Positions 1-8,755 are shown, counted from the first letter of the stretch. The stretch is 64,000 bases of DNA from Pseudomonas viridiflava (GCF_001642795.1 NZ_LKEH01000027.1:190573-254572), one strand, 5' to 3'. The notes: generated by a model from the sequence alone, not told the origin. Made by a program: numbers and translations.

Positions 1-555
1 ACCCTGGCCCTGCTGCGTGGCTGGTCGCCGCTGGTTGCGCTGCAGATCGAGTACAGCCTGGTCGAACGCAGTGTCGAGCACGAGTTGATTCCGATGGCAG
101 AAGCGATGGGGCTTGGCGTGCTGCCGTGGTCGCCGCTGGGTGGCGGCATTCTGAGCGGCAAGTACAGCCGCGACGATCTGCAGCAGGTCAGCGAAGCGGG
201 GGTTTCGACCACGCGCAAGGGCGTGATCAGTTCATCGGGGCACATGACCGAGCGATCGCTGGAGATCGCCAGTGTCGTGGGTGATATCGCGAAAGACATC
301 GGCGTCACGGCTTCACAGGTCGCACTGGCCTGGACGCTCATGAATCCGGCCGTGGTTGCGCCGGTACTGGGTGCCAGGACGCTGGCGCAGGCGCTGGACA
401 ATCTGGCCGCACTTGATCTGCAACTGGATGAGCAGCAGGTCGCTCGGCTGGATCAGATCAGTGCGCCCGCGCCGATCTTCCCCGAGCGCTTCGTGTCGCG
501 GCCCATGGTTCAGCAACTTATCTTCGGCGGTGCCCGGCTGCAAAACCGAATGTAA
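1..555 (+). CDS. Aldo/keto reductase, C-terminal part (5' end outside window)
   Basis: The reading frame is open from base 1 and ends with TAA at 553-555, so the gene begins left of the window. The translated part has hallmarks of the NADP-dependent aldo/keto reductase (TIM-barrel) family: a LPWSPLGGGILSGKY loop, and near the end a G-A-R-T...Q-A-L-D-N-L segment, the usual NADP phosphate-binding region. The N-terminal catalytic Asp/Tyr/Lys residues cannot be seen. The substrate is not predictable; these enzymes usually reduce aldehydes and ketones in the cytoplasm. Confidence 0.88.
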   Translation, partial: TLALLRGWSPLVALQIEYSLVERSVEHELIPMAEAMGLGVLPWSPLGGGILSGKYSRDDLQQVSEAGVSTTRKGVISSSGHMTERSLEIASVVGDIAKDIGVTASQVALAWTLMNPAVVAPVLGARTLAQALDNLAALDLQLDEQQVARLDQISAPAPIFPERFVSRPMVQQLIFGGARLQNRM

Positions 556-568
556 CAGCTTCGCAAAT

Positions 569-589
569 GCCCGCTCATCCTGGGCGGGC
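569..589 (+). terminator. Weak hairpin after the aldo/keto reductase
   Basis: A six-base stem GCCCGC/GCGGGC lies 14 bases after the stop codon. It is followed by a T-poor tract, so it is a possible but weak intrinsic terminator. Confidence 0.3.
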
Positions 590-630
590 CTTCTGCTCTT
601 CAATGCCGTGACGGCCAAAGGAGTCTTTAG

Positions 631-1161
631 ATGCACGTTTCCATTCTGAAAAAAATCCACGCGTTGGCGCTGGCAGTGGCGGCCCTGATTGGCGCCGGGC
701 TGATTTCCGGCAATGCTCATGCCGATTGCGGCCCGGATACCGAGGCATATAACAAGCAGCTCATGACTCAGGCCTTTGATCGCTGGGCGGCTGGAGGGAC
801 GACGTTCTTCACTGACATGCTGTGGCCGGATGTGGTTTGGACCATAAAGGGCTCGGGTCCCAGCGCGGGCGTTTATCGAGGCGTCGATTCATTCGTTCGA
901 CAGGCGGTGCAACCGTTCGTGTCGCGGTTGTCCAATCCGGTCAGGCCTGTGAGCAAGCGCGTCTGGGCGGATGGCGATCACGTTATCGTTCAGTGGGACG
1001 GCGTTGGCGTTGCGCGGGACGGACAGACTTACAACAACAGCTACGCGTGGATCTTTCACATGCGTGACGGCAAGGCGTTTGAAGCCACCGCGTTTCTCGA
1101 TCTTGCACCTTACGACGATGTGTTACGACGGATTCCGGTGCCTGCCGCGAGCGGCGGATAG
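631..1161 (+). CDS. Secreted SnoaL/NTF2-like fold protein
   Basis: The 176-residue product starts at an ATG preceded by AAAGGAG. Residues 1-31 form a typical Sec signal peptide ending in AHA, so the mature protein is probably periplasmic. The mature part (AYNKQLMTQAFDRWAAGG..., then DGDHVIVQWDGVGVARDG and a YAWIFHMRDGKAFE strand) matches the SnoaL/NTF2-like alpha+beta barrel family in which a small cone-shaped pocket binds small molecules. The exact substrate is unknown. Gene spacing suggests it is independent of the reductase upstream. Confidence 0.75.
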   Translation: MHVSILKKIHALALAVAALIGAGLISGNAHADCGPDTEAYNKQLMTQAFDRWAAGGTTFFTDMLWPDVVWTIKGSGPSAGVYRGVDSFVRQAVQPFVSRLSNPVRPVSKRVWADGDHVIVQWDGVGVARDGQTYNNSYAWIFHMRDGKAFEATAFLDLAPYDDVLRRIPVPAASGG

Positions 1162-1283
1162 AAGGTTTTGATTCGGGCGATAGATATCTATTGATGTCGA
1201 TCAGCATCAAAGTCGTTGACGGCTACGATTACGTTCATCATCATAGCGCCATCTTCATTCGATCGACCCGCGAAGGAATTCCC

Positions 1284-2138
1284 ATGACGACTCCTAAACC
1301 TGTAGCACTGGTGACCGGCGCTTCTTCCGGCATCGGCGAAGCCACTGCCAATGCGCTCGTTGCGGCAGGCTATACCGTGTACGGAACCAGCCGGAAAGGG
1401 AATCAGAGCGGACAGCGTAACTTTTCGATGCTGGCCCTCGATGTGACGGACGATGCGTCCGTCGAGGCGGCGATCAAGGAACTGCTGGTGCTGGAAGGGC
1501 GTATCGACCTGCTGGTCAACAACGCCGGATTCGGACTTGCGCCTGCAGCAGCTGAAGAGAGCTCGATCGAGCAGGCCAAGGCGATCTTCGATACCAACTT
1601 TCTGGGCATTGTGCGCACCACTCGTGCGGTCGTACCGCACATGCGTCGGCAGGGAGGCGGCCGAATCATCAACATCGGCTCCATTCTGGGCATCGTGCCG
1701 GTGCCGTTCGTGGCGTTGTATGCGGCCAGCAAGCATGCGGTGGAAGGGTACTCGGAATCTCTGGATCACGAATTGCGCACCTTTGGCATCCGGGTCACGA
1801 TCATCGAGCCTGGCTATACCAAGACCTCGTTCGAAACCAACAACCTCGAAGCCGACGCCAAGCTTGAGCTCTATCAGGACGTGCGGGCCAGGGTGTCCAA
1901 AGCGGTCAACCACGCCATGGCCAATGCCGACAGCCCGGAGGTAGTCGCCCAGGTGGTGCTCAAGGCTGCGCGTGCCGAGCGTCCGAAGCTGCGTTATACC
2001 GCCGGTAAAACCGCTGGCCAGTTTCAATTCATGCGCCGCTTTGCGCCAGCGGGTTTTCTGGATGCGGCCATCCGCAAGAACCTGAAACTGGACGCAAAAT
2101 CACCTTCGCAGGCACGCACGTCTCACCAGCCAAGTTGA
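1284..2138 (+). CDS. Short-chain dehydrogenase/reductase
   Basis: This 284-residue classical SDR carries the TGASSGIG cofactor loop at about residues 11-18, the NNAGF motif and the catalytic YAASK. The ATG is preceded by GAAGGAA. An upstream in-frame start (1191) would add an unrelated N-terminus and is not preferred. The protein is predicted to be a cytoplasmic NAD(P)-dependent oxidoreductase. The C-terminal region resembles SDRs annotated as retinol or steroid dehydrogenase-like; true substrate unknown. Confidence 0.85.
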   Translation: MTTPKPVALVTGASSGIGEATANALVAAGYTVYGTSRKGNQSGQRNFSMLALDVTDDASVEAAIKELLVLEGRIDLLVNNAGFGLAPAAAEESSIEQAKAIFDTNFLGIVRTTRAVVPHMRRQGGGRIINIGSILGIVPVPFVALYAASKHAVEGYSESLDHELRTFGIRVTIIEPGYTKTSFETNNLEADAKLELYQDVRARVSKAVNHAMANADSPEVVAQVVLKAARAERPKLRYTAGKTAGQFQFMRRFAPAGFLDAAIRKNLKLDAKSPSQARTSHQPS

Positions 2139-2228
2139 TCCGGCCGGCATCGCCCGATCAATCCCTGTTCGCCAGACGCGCGTTTACTCACTACAGTGGT
2201 TCCCGATGGCAACTTCAGGAGGAGCCCG

Positions 2229-2948
2229 ATGACGCTTCCAAAAGCGCTGGCGTTTGATGTCTTCGGTACAGTGGTTGACTGGCATTCGGGTATTGCCCGC
2301 GAAACCGCAGCGTTTCTGGCGAACAACCTGCCTTCGGTCAGCCCGGCCGAGTTCGCGTTGCAGTGGCGCAAGCTGTACGCCCCGGCAATGCGCGAGTGCA
2401 TCAATGAGGCAAGAGGCTTCGTGGTGCTGGACACCTTGCACCACGAGACGCTGCAACAGCTGTTGACGACCCACGGCCTGAACGTCGGCCGGATTCAGCC
2501 CGATGAGTTATGGCGGCTCGCCCATGCCTGGCGCCGACTGGATCCCTGGCCCGATGTGCCTGAAGGGCTGGTGCGACTGCGCGAGCGTCTGCCTGTCGTG
2601 ACCCTGTCCAACGCCAACGTCGAGCTGATGATCGCGATGAACCGCTACAACGGCTTGCAGTGGGACGCCTTGCTGGGCGCTGAATTTGCCCAGACCTACA
2701 AACCGGAGCCTGCCGCCTACCTGACGACAGTCGATGCCCTGGGCCTGAAACCCCAGCAGTTATGTCTGGTGGCGTGCCATCACAGCGATCTGGCGGCAGC
2801 CAGGGATTGCGGCCTGATGACGGCTTTTGTCCATCGGCCCATGGAGTACGGTGGAGCGCCCGCGCCCGACGCGGATTATGCCCAGGACTGGGACTACGAA
2901 GCCGACAGTCTCATCGATCTCGCCCGGCAGCTTTGCACCGCACCCTGA
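2229..2948 (+). CDS. Haloacid dehalogenase, type II
   Basis: The product has 239 residues from an ATG behind AGGAGGAG. HAD motifs are in order: motif I FDVFGTVVDW with nucleophile Asp10, motif II TLSNANVEL, motif III lysine in YKPEPAAYL, and a motif IV region ACHHSDLAAA. The FGT...DW context is that of L-2-haloacid dehalogenases, which displace halide from 2-haloalkanoates through an aspartyl ester. The physiological substrate could equally be a non-halogenated phosphate ester, since the superfamily is promiscuous. Confidence 0.85.
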   Translation: MTLPKALAFDVFGTVVDWHSGIARETAAFLANNLPSVSPAEFALQWRKLYAPAMRECINEARGFVVLDTLHHETLQQLLTTHGLNVGRIQPDELWRLAHAWRRLDPWPDVPEGLVRLRERLPVVTLSNANVELMIAMNRYNGLQWDALLGAEFAQTYKPEPAAYLTTVDALGLKPQQLCLVACHHSDLAAARDCGLMTAFVHRPMEYGGAPAPDADYAQDWDYEADSLIDLARQLCTAP

Positions 2949-3028
2949 ACCTTCCGACGATACAGCGCTCACTTGTTAAGCCGCCGCGTTGAGTGACCGC
3001 GCTGTCCCATTGCCGATAAGGAATTCGC

Positions 3029-4783
3029 ATGCACCAAGCCTCGCCATCGCTTTCGTCGACGACTTCGCTGGCCGGACCTGTAGAGCGTGAGCTCAGCCTG
3101 CGCGCTGTGGTTACCGGGATCGTGCTCGGTATCCTCCTGACGCCTTCCAATGTGTACGCGGGACTCAAGATCGGCTGGTCGTTCAACATGTCGATCATTG
3201 CCTTGCTGATCGGCTATGGCATCTGGCAGGGGCTGGCCCGGCGTTCGAGTACGCAATTGCCCTGGACCCTGCACGAAAGCAACATCAACCAGACGGTCGC
3301 TTCTGCCGCCGCATCGATCATTTCCGGCGGGCTGGTTGCGCCGATTCCTGCCTACACGCTGCTCACCGGCCAGCAACTGGATGCGATTCCAATGATCGCC
3401 TGGGTGTTCTCGGTGAGTTTTCTGGGCATCTGGATCGCCTGGTACCTGCGCCCCTCGCTGCTCAACGACAAGGCGCTGAAGTTTCCCGAGGGCATGGCGA
3501 CGCTGGAAACCCTGCTGCACATCTATAACCACGGCCATGAAGCCGCAACACGTCTCAAAGTGCTGCTGAGCGCTGCATTGCTGTCGGCATCGGTCAAGTG
3601 GGTCGACACTTTCATGTGGGCCTTGCCACGCTGGTCGCCGAACGCACAGCTGGAGCGTCTGACCTTTACTGCGGACCCCTCGCTGCTGCTGGTGGGCTTT
3701 GGCGCGATCATCGGCATTCGCGTGGGTCTGACGTTGCTGCTCGGTGCCGCTCTGGCATGGGGCGGGCTGGCGCCCTGGCTGCTGGAACAGGGGCTGGTGC
3801 AGTTGCCGCCCGACAGCAGCGGACCACAGTTCGCCGCGCTGGTGGAGTGGTTACTGTGGCCGGGCGTGAGCCTGATGGTCTGCTCGACACTCGCGTCGCT
3901 GGCGATACGGCTTTGGTCACTGCACAAAACCACCCGGGCGGAGGGCGGCAAAACCTGGGCCCTGCCAAAGCCTGGACCGGCAGCCGGTTTCGCGCTGGCA
4001 ATCGTGTTGGTGGTCAGCCTGCAGGCCCTGTTGTTCGGCATCAATCTGTGGATGGCGCTGCTGACCATTCCATTGGCCATCTGCCTGGCCGCAGTGGCTG
4101 CCCGAGTGGTCGGTGCCACTGGCATTCCACCCATCGGCGCCATCGGACAGTTGTCCCAGTTGAGCTTCGGCATCGTCGCACCGGGTCAGGTGCCGATCAA
4201 CCTGATGAGCGCCAACACCGCAGGCGGTTCGGCCGGGCAGTGCACTGACCTGATGAACGACTTCAAGGTCGGCCGCGCCATCGGTGCAACGCCGCGCAAA
4301 CAATTGATCGCGCAAACTCTGGGGATCTTCGTTGGCAGCATCGTTGGCGTGTTCGCCTATCTGGCCCTGATCCCCGACCCGCAGAACATGCTGCTCACCG
4401 AAGAATGGCCTGCGCCCGCCGTCGCTACCTGGAAAGCCGTGGCACAAACCCTGACCCACGGGCTGGACTCGCTTTCCACGAGCATCCGCTGGGCGATCTT
4501 CATCGGCGGCCTGGCAGGGCTGCTGCTGGGCATTCTCGACAGTGTGTTGTCCACACGCCGCGCCAGATTCCTCCCCAGCACCGCCGCGCTGGGTCTGGCC
4601 TTCGTACTGCCGGCATCGGTATCACTGATGATGGCCCTCGGCGCAATCGTGACCTGGCTGGTGAGCTGCCGCTGGGCGAGCCTGACCGAGCGGTTCGCGA
4701 TTACCGCGGCGGCGGGGCTGATTGCAGGGGAGAGTATTACCGGGGTGGGGGCGTCGTTGTGGCAGATGGTGGGGAATGGTTAA
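3029..4783 (+). CDS. OPT-family oligopeptide transporter
   Basis: This 584-residue, highly hydrophobic protein has about 14-16 predicted membrane segments. The PSNVYAGLKIGW motif near the first helices is characteristic of the OPT superfamily, proton-coupled importers of small peptides or metal-chelates in the inner membrane. The start ATG follows AAGGAATTC. Substrate cannot be told from sequence. It is separated from the dehalogenase by 80 bases and is probably its own unit. Confidence 0.85.
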   Translation: MHQASPSLSSTTSLAGPVERELSLRAVVTGIVLGILLTPSNVYAGLKIGWSFNMSIIALLIGYGIWQGLARRSSTQLPWTLHESNINQTVASAAASIISGGLVAPIPAYTLLTGQQLDAIPMIAWVFSVSFLGIWIAWYLRPSLLNDKALKFPEGMATLETLLHIYNHGHEAATRLKVLLSAALLSASVKWVDTFMWALPRWSPNAQLERLTFTADPSLLLVGFGAIIGIRVGLTLLLGAALAWGGLAPWLLEQGLVQLPPDSSGPQFAALVEWLLWPGVSLMVCSTLASLAIRLWSLHKTTRAEGGKTWALPKPGPAAGFALAIVLVVSLQALLFGINLWMALLTIPLAICLAAVAARVVGATGIPPIGAIGQLSQLSFGIVAPGQVPINLMSANTAGGSAGQCTDLMNDFKVGRAIGATPRKQLIAQTLGIFVGSIVGVFAYLALIPDPQNMLLTEEWPAPAVATWKAVAQTLTHGLDSLSTSIRWAIFIGGLAGLLLGILDSVLSTRRARFLPSTAALGLAFVLPASVSLMMALGAIVTWLVSCRWASLTERFAITAAAGLIAGESITGVGASLWQMVGNG

Positions 4784-4816
4784 GGTTGCGCTGAGAGGCG
4801 CTTCTGCCCGCAGTAA

Positions 4817-4893
4817 GTGGGAGGGGGCTTGCCCGCGATGAACGATGATGCGATTTTCCTGACACACTGCATCGCCGGCAAGCCGCCTCCCAC
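4817..4893. repeat. REP doublet (inverted REP pair)
   Basis: One arm starts GTGGGAGGGGGCTTGCCCG at 4817 and the inverted arm ends CAAGCCGCCTCCCAC at 4893. The spacer contains GATGAACGATGATGCG, which recurs in the doublet near 6.5 kb. This is the usual Pseudomonas REP/REPIN organisation, placed after the 3' end of a gene, where it can act as a transcript stabiliser or terminator. Confidence 0.8.
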
Positions 4894-5037
4894 GGACCGG
4901 TGTTTGCAGCGCGAGGGCGATACCTCGTAGACGTGGCGGGGCCACTCACGGCTCAAGCCTGTTTATTCAGGAACGTTACGTACTGCCTGAACACGATGCA
5001 TCGAACATCAACCCATCGACTGTGCGATCAAACGTCT

Positions 5038-5382
5038 ATGTCAGCTACCGTCGTTGTCCTCATTGTTCAATTTATTCTCGGCCCCATCTGTCTCTGCATT
5101 GCAGTGCCTTACATCGGTTTTCCCAAAGCCTCAACGAGAATTGATCACCCCTCCAGACCCTGGCGAATCTTCTATCGAATCATGTTGGTGGGCATGTGCA
5201 ACTTCCTTTCGGCGACCGTGACATTTATCGCGATGATTGCCGCAATGGGTGAGATCAACGATGAGGGCCTGTCGGACATCAGTTGCGCGCTGCTCATGGC
5301 AATTCTGCCCATACCCTTGCTTGTCGCCTTTTACTGGTTTTATGTCAGAGGAATGCGCATGCGGGATCGGGAGAGCATATGA
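5038..5382 (+). CDS. Small inner-membrane protein of unknown function
   Basis: The 114-residue product has three hydrophobic stretches: residues ~1-25 (VVVLIVQFILGPICLCIAVP), ~46-68 and ~84-105. It ends with a basic cytoplasmic tail, VRGMRMRDRESI. No family is recognised. An alternative start at 4996 would add 14 polar residues with no better ribosome-binding site. It lies between a REP doublet and a truncated acetyltransferase-like gene, in a poorly conserved stretch. Confidence 0.5.
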   Translation: MSATVVVLIVQFILGPICLCIAVPYIGFPKASTRIDHPSRPWRIFYRIMLVGMCNFLSATVTFIAMIAAMGEINDEGLSDISCALLMAILPIPLLVAFYWFYVRGMRMRDRESI

Positions 5383-5453
5383 GCGATGGTCTTTTTCACA
5401 AGCACCACGCAAGGGCGCGTCGTTAGCTTTGATGCGCAGGATTTACGTTCAGC

Positions 5454-5723
5454 TTACCCAGCAAGCGACCTCAAAAGAATGTGCCGATTCCACGGTCCGC
5501 AATACCTGGGGATGTGTGCGATCAGCACATAGCCGATGCGCTGATACCAACCGGCAACCCCGTCATCCAGCGTTTCAATGATTGAATCCACCCAGCCTCT
5601 TTCGAGAGCCAGCGCCTCTAGCTTGTGCAGTGCCTCGGCGCCGAGCCCGGTGTCGATGACGCCATCTCTGATTGCTTGCAGAAAGCTACTGTCGAGGTTG
5701 TCATCCGTTATCCATTTTCTCAT
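5454..5723 (-). CDS. Short GNAT-like protein lacking the N-terminal half of the fold
   Basis: This 89-residue product starts at an ATG preceded by AGGGGG. Residues ~27-75 (GLGAEALHKLEALALERG...ETLDDGVAGWYQRIGY) look like motifs A and B of GNAT acetyltransferases: the acetyl-CoA-binding helix, then the strand ending in WYQRIGY. The first 25 residues do not resemble the strands that normally precede motif A, and the Q-x-x-G-x-G/A pyrophosphate loop is not intact. It may be a decayed acetyltransferase that still has a start signal. Function is not assigned. Confidence 0.45.
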   Translation of the reverse strand: MRKWITDDNLDSSFLQAIRDGVIDTGLGAEALHKLEALALERGWVDSIIETLDDGVAGWYQRIGYVLIAHIPRYCGPWNRHILLRSLAG

Positions 5724-5897
5724 TCCTGTGCCCCCTGCACGTTTGTGTAGAAAATAGACAGGCAAATGAAATGCCAGGAGGTGTTGATTCACTAGGTCCA
5801 GTTGCCGACGCTGGGCTTACACTGCGATAAACCCTGGCGAATGGAAAGATTTGTACGAGACACATTAAGCATGACGTGACGAGGAGGACCGCAAGCA

Positions 5898-6380
5898 ATG
5901 GAATCGCAGATTAGCTATCGAAAAGCGACAATGGACGATGTTCTGGATATCTGCAAAGTGGGTCAATTGCTCAATGCCATCCACCACGAGGCACGCCCAG
6001 ACATCTACAGCGCTGCCACTACGGACTATGCGCGCGACTTGCCTCACTGGATGAGAAGCTTCGAAAGTCCTTTTCAGGTCGTCTACATCGCGCATGTCGA
6101 TAACCGTGCGGCGGGCTTCATCACCGCCAGCCTTGCGTCGAGCAGCGGACCATTGATGCAGCCATTGGATTGCGTCCGAATCGGGTCGGTCTGCGTGGCT
6201 GAAGCAGAATGGGGAAAAGGTATCGGAAGTTGCCTTTTGCAAATGGCCAAAGACTGGGCCATTCAGCAGGGAGCGAAAGATATCAGGCTGACGGTCTGGG
6301 CGTTCAATGCACAGGCCATACGGTTATACACGGAGTTAGGCTATGAGACGCGTGCACTCGAGATGGGAATGCGCCTGTAA
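5898..6380 (+). CDS. GNAT family N-acetyltransferase
   Basis: The 160-residue protein begins at an ATG behind GAGGAGG. The N-terminal MESQISYRKATMDDVLDI is the usual beta1-alpha1 start of GNAT proteins. Motif A is VCVAEAEWGKGIGSCLL at about residues 96-112, and the C-terminal LTVWAFNAQAIRLYTELGYETR is motif B. It should transfer an acetyl group from acetyl-CoA to an amine; the acceptor is unknown. Confidence 0.85.
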   Translation: MESQISYRKATMDDVLDICKVGQLLNAIHHEARPDIYSAATTDYARDLPHWMRSFESPFQVVYIAHVDNRAAGFITASLASSSGPLMQPLDCVRIGSVCVAEAEWGKGIGSCLLQMAKDWAIQQGAKDIRLTVWAFNAQAIRLYTELGYETRALEMGMRL

Positions 6381-6475
6381 CAGGCTGGATTATCTGCGAA
6401 TGCATACTGTGTTTGTGCAGTGGGAGGCTCCACCACGTCTTCGAAGTAGCGCTGTCGCGCAGCAAACACCGGACC

Positions 6476-6561
6476 GTGGGAGGCGGCTTGCCGGCGATGA
6501 ACGATGACGCGACTTTTCTGACATACCGCGTCGACTGCATCGCCGGCAAGCCGCCTCCCAC
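6476..6561. repeat. REP doublet (second copy)
   Basis: GTGGGAGGCGGCTTGCCGG at 6476 is inverted at 6539-6561 (CAAGCCGCCTCCCAC). The spacer starts GATGAACGATGACGCG, nearly identical to the doublet at 4817-4893. A further partial REP-like GTGGGAGGC lies near 6419. It sits between the convergent acetyltransferase and OYE genes. Confidence 0.8.
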
Positions 6562-6650
6562 AACAACGTGTTCAGTCAGCAGGTTACGTGTTGTTTGATA
6601 AGAGCGGCGCGCTCTTCTACAAAAAGCGCGCGCCTGATGAACCCTGTGGG

Positions 6651-7775
6651 TCAATCACGATAAACAGGATAATCCGTATATCCCTCGGCACTCCCGCCAT
6701 ACACCGTCGCCGGGTTCAGCGTATTCAAGGGCCAGTCATGTTTGATCCGCGCAGGCAGGTCGGGGTTGGCCATGAACGGGCGGCCGAACGCAACGAAGTC
6801 TGCCAGTCCTGAGTCCAGCAATCTGGCACCCGATTCGGCGTTGTAGCGACCTGCGTAGATGATTGCGCCCTTGAACGTGTCGCGCACTGCACGGCGGAAG
6901 GTTTCCGGCATGGCAGGTGCGTTGTCCCAGTCGGCTTCGGCGATGGACAGGTACGCGATGCCCACATCCTGAAGGATCTTGATCGCCTCGATGTACGTGG
7001 TGTGCGGGTCTTCCTCGACCATGCCCAGGTAAGTGCGCGCTTCGTCGGTGGTCGTGAACAGTGGCGCAAAACGCACGCCGACCTTTTCCTTGCCGATGCA
7101 TTCGGCCACGCCAGCGACCACTTCGCGCAGAAAACGCAGGCGGTTCTGCAGAGAGCCGCCGTACTGGTCGGTGCGAAGGTTGCTGTGCGCGGAGATGAAC
7201 TGGTTGACCAGATAGCCGTTGGCGCAGTGCAGTTCGATACCGTCGAAGCCGGCTTCCATGGCGTTGCGCGCAGCCTGAATGTAGAGCTGGATCAGTTCCT
7301 GGACTTCATCAGTGCTCAGCGCTCGTGGAGCGGAAGGTGGAACCAGCTCGCCTGCGCCGGGGGCGGTTTCGATGAACACGCTGACGCGATCAGTGGCAAC
7401 GGCAGAGGCCGACACGGGGGCATCGCCGTTTGGCTGCAAGGCGGTATGCGATACACGGCCCACATGCCAGAGCTGCGCGAAGATCACGCCGTCTTTGGCA
7501 TGAACGGCTTCGGTCACTTTGCGCCATCCGGCGATCTGCTCTGCGGTATGAATACCCGGAGTCCAGGCATAACCCTGACCGCGCGGCTCGATCTGCGTGC
7601 CCTCGGTGACCAGCAGGCCAGCGCCGACGCGCTGTTGGTAATACTCGGCCATCAATTCGTTGGCGACGTTGCCCGGTTGTGTGCTGCGCTGGCGGGTCAG
7701 CGGCGGCAGGACGATGCGGTTTTGCAGGGTGTGGGAACCCAGTTTGGCTGGGGTGAAGAAAGCGCTGTTTTTCAT
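6651..7775 (-). CDS. Old Yellow Enzyme family NADH:flavin oxidoreductase
   Basis: This 374-residue FMN enzyme uses the ATG at 7775. Upstream codons to 7850 run through the operator and are rejected. Typical OYE features are LPPLTRQRS near the N-terminus (FMN binding), QLWHVGRVS, the GFDGIELHCANGYLVNQF segment with its substrate-binding His/Asn pair, YGGS...NR, and the C-terminal VAFGRPFMANPDL. NemA/XenB-type members reduce electrophilic alkenes, nitro compounds and nitrate esters. The neighbouring DJ-1-like gene and TetR regulator, with common operators, suggest an electrophile/aldehyde detoxification regulon like nemRA–gloA. Confidence 0.9.
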   Translation of the reverse strand: MKNSAFFTPAKLGSHTLQNRIVLPPLTRQRSTQPGNVANELMAEYYQQRVGAGLLVTEGTQIEPRGQGYAWTPGIHTAEQIAGWRKVTEAVHAKDGVIFAQLWHVGRVSHTALQPNGDAPVSASAVATDRVSVFIETAPGAGELVPPSAPRALSTDEVQELIQLYIQAARNAMEAGFDGIELHCANGYLVNQFISAHSNLRTDQYGGSLQNRLRFLREVVAGVAECIGKEKVGVRFAPLFTTTDEARTYLGMVEEDPHTTYIEAIKILQDVGIAYLSIAEADWDNAPAMPETFRRAVRDTFKGAIIYAGRYNAESGARLLDSGLADFVAFGRPFMANPDLPARIKHDWPLNTLNPATVYGGSAEGYTDYPVYRD

Positions 7776-7798
7776 CGGTGTACCTTGTTTGGTCTGAT

Positions 7799-7816
7799 TA
7801 GACCAGTCGACTAGTA
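7799..7816. promoter_or_regulatory. TetR operator in the OYE promoter
   Basis: TAGACCAGTCGACTAGTA lies 23 bases upstream of the OYE start. The same core (TAGACCAGTCG[AT]CTAGTA) recurs at 8668-8685 and in reverse at 8742-8755, flanking the TetR gene. It is overlapped on its left by a perfect GGTCT/AGACC inverted repeat. Confidence 0.7.
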
Positions 7817-7824
7817 TTTGGGTG

Positions 7825-7855
7825 AAAATAAAACCGTGTGCCAGGCACACGGTTT
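7825..7855 (-). terminator. Intrinsic terminator of the DJ-1-like gene
   Basis: On the minus strand, after the stop of the gene at 7890, a 10-base stem AAACCGTGTG/CACACGGTTT with a five-base loop is followed by TTTTATTTT. It separates the DJ-1-like gene from the OYE operator. Confidence 0.75.
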
Positions 7856-7889
7856 CATGAGCTGCCGAGGACGGACGCTGGTCTATGGA

Positions 7890-8567
7890 TCAGCCAAGCA
7901 TCTTCAAAAGCTTCTCGGCCACTGCAGCCGAGCTGGCGGGGTTCTGACCCGTGACCAGTTGGCCGTCAACGACCACGTGGACTTGCCAGTCAGCGACTTT
8001 GGAGTAGTGGCCGCCAAGGCGTTGAAATTCGTCTTCGATCAGGAAAGGCACGACGTCGGTCAGGCCAACCGCAGCTTCTTCGGCATTGGTGAAACCGGTC
8101 ACTTCGCGGTGTTGGATCAACGGCTTGCCATCGGCTCCGACGACGTGACGCAACACGCCCGGTGCGTGGCAAACGAAGCCATGAGGCTTGTTGCTGCGAT
8201 CAAAGGCTTCAATCAGCGCGATGGAATGCTTGTCTTCGGCCAGGTCCCACAGCGGGCCATGACCGCCTGGGTAGAACACCGCATCAAAGTCATCAGCGCT
8301 GACATCAGCCAGGCGACCGGTAGTGGCCAATGCCTGCTGAGCAGCAGGGTCATTGCGGAAACGATCAGTCTCGGCGGTCTGTGCATCCGGCTCATCGCTC
8401 TTCGGATCCAGCGGAGGCTGGCCGCCCGCTGGCGAAACCAGTGTGATCTCTGCGCCAGCGTCCTTGAAGGCGAAGTAGGGGGCGGCGAATTCTTCCAGCC
8501 AGAAGCCGGTTTTCTTGCCGGTGTTGCCGAGCTGATCGTGTGAGGTCAGAACCATCAAGATTTTCAT
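7890..8567 (-). CDS. DJ-1/PfpI family protein (HchA-like glyoxalase III type)
   Basis: The product of 225 residues contains the family's catalytic triad context: Glu in FWLEEFAAPY, the nucleophile-elbow cysteine in FVCHAPGVL at about residue 120-125, and PGGHGPLWD forming the oxyanion loop. The N-terminus MKILMVLTSH is the first beta strand. Proteins of this subgroup convert methylglyoxal to lactate without cofactor or act as protein deglycases. It is transcribed in the same direction as the OYE gene but has its own TetR-type operator upstream. Confidence 0.85.
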   Translation of the reverse strand: MKILMVLTSHDQLGNTGKKTGFWLEEFAAPYFAFKDAGAEITLVSPAGGQPPLDPKSDEPDAQTAETDRFRNDPAAQQALATTGRLADVSADDFDAVFYPGGHGPLWDLAEDKHSIALIEAFDRSNKPHGFVCHAPGVLRHVVGADGKPLIQHREVTGFTNAEEAAVGLTDVVPFLIEDEFQRLGGHYSKVADWQVHVVVDGQLVTGQNPASSAAVAEKLLKMLG

Positions 8568-8667
8568 AGCGCACCCTGTAGTTGGTCAGGCATCAGCGAC
8601 GTGCAATGAATTTGCGTGTCCCGAGTACCTGTGGAATAGGTTGACGGGGCGCAGCATAGTTTCTAAT

Positions 8668-8685
8668 TAGACCAGTCGTCTAGTA
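8668..8685. promoter_or_regulatory. TetR operator upstream of the DJ-1-like gene
   Basis: TAGACCAGTCGTCTAGTA lies in the divergent interval between the DJ-1-like gene and the TetR gene. It matches the operator at 7799-7816 except for one base. Confidence 0.7.
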
Positions 8686-8741
8686 GTTTTTTTAACCCGA
8701 GGTTTTTCACCACCGGATGTGGCAAACTCTCGGTCCTTCGA

Positions 8742-8755
8742 ATACGACTGGTCTA
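8742..8755. promoter_or_regulatory. Second TetR site, autoregulatory
   Basis: ATACGACTGGTCTA, the reverse complement of the core found at 8668, sits 20 bases before the TetR start codon. This suggests autoregulation. Confidence 0.6.
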
